This document shows positions 5,491 to 5,528 of a stretch of 5,528 bases of DNA, one piece after another. The stretch's first letter is position 1. Each line of letters starts with the position of its first letter. A model generated the notes under the pieces. The model searched no databases, was not told where the DNA came from, and saw only the letters and a list, made by a program, of their open reading frames with translations. The stretch comes from Anaerolineales bacterium UBA6128 (GTDB taxonomy: Bacteria; Chloroflexota; Anaerolineae; UBA1429): contig DIVQ01000017.1 in the NCBI GenBank assembly GCA_002423325.1, positions 1-5,528 on the forward strand, given 5' to 3'. A program made the translations under genes and the position numbers.

Positions 5491-5528
5491 GAGCATGGGC
5501 GCTGAGGGTGTTGAGAAACCCGGCACAA

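Noticed and set aside
5495..5528. Possible divergent gene starting with ATG at 5495 on the plus strand
   Set aside because: Only eleven codons are visible, the ribosome-binding site is weak, and it lies immediately upstream of the minus-strand promoter's -35 box. Not supportable.

Overview
The window is about 60% G+C and holds one transport locus. All five recognisable genes lie on the minus strand, so transcription runs from right to left. In that order they encode a GntR/FadR-type (FCD domain) regulator, a Tat-exported solute-binding lipoprotein of the SBP_bac_5 (DppA/OppA) family, a DppB-type permease, a DppC-type permease, and a DppD/OppD-type ATPase cut by the left edge. The second ATPase (DppF/OppF) usual for this transporter class is not in the window and would be expected beyond position 1.

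The organism is probably a member of the Chloroflexota. The evidence is the binding protein's N-terminus: a twin-arginine signal with a lipobox, followed by a low-complexity Glu/Val/Lys/Thr linker (VEVEKEVTRVVEKVVE) and a Pro/Thr-rich stretch, a style common in binding proteins of that phylum. This is an inference from one protein and from base composition, with no phylogenetic marker in view. Three of the five genes start with GTG or TTG, each behind a visible Shine-Dalgarno sequence.

Layout from right to left: 5359-5528 is the control region. It has a near-consensus sigma-70 promoter (TTGACA, 17 bp, TATACT with an extended -10 TG) and, just downstream of the expected transcription start, a perfect 19-bp palindrome that is the obvious operator candidate. 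The regulator occupies 4684-5358. The 215-bp gap 4469-4683 has no convincing promoter. It does contain a small hairpin, a very strong Shine-Dalgarno placed correctly for a five-codon GTG reading frame, and a longer imperfect inverted repeat. The binding protein occupies 2723-4468. The 167-bp gap 2556-2722 carries a perfect 16-bp stem with a 4-nt loop and a second GC-rich hairpin, neither followed by a T-tract. The two permeases and the ATPase follow with short gaps of about 30 bp.

How it works together (inference): one strong promoter, probably autorepressed by the regulator, transcribes regulator and transporter together. The binding protein captures solute outside the membrane, DppB and DppC form the channel, and the ATPase pair powers import. 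The hairpins after the binding-protein gene probably protect its mRNA or reduce read-through, so that more binding protein than permease is made. Although the family is called dipeptide/oligopeptide/nickel, the solute cannot be read from sequence. Pairing with an FCD-domain regulator leaves organic acids, sugar acids or oligosaccharides open as well as peptides. The protein families are ordinary; the interesting material lies in the non-coding control elements.
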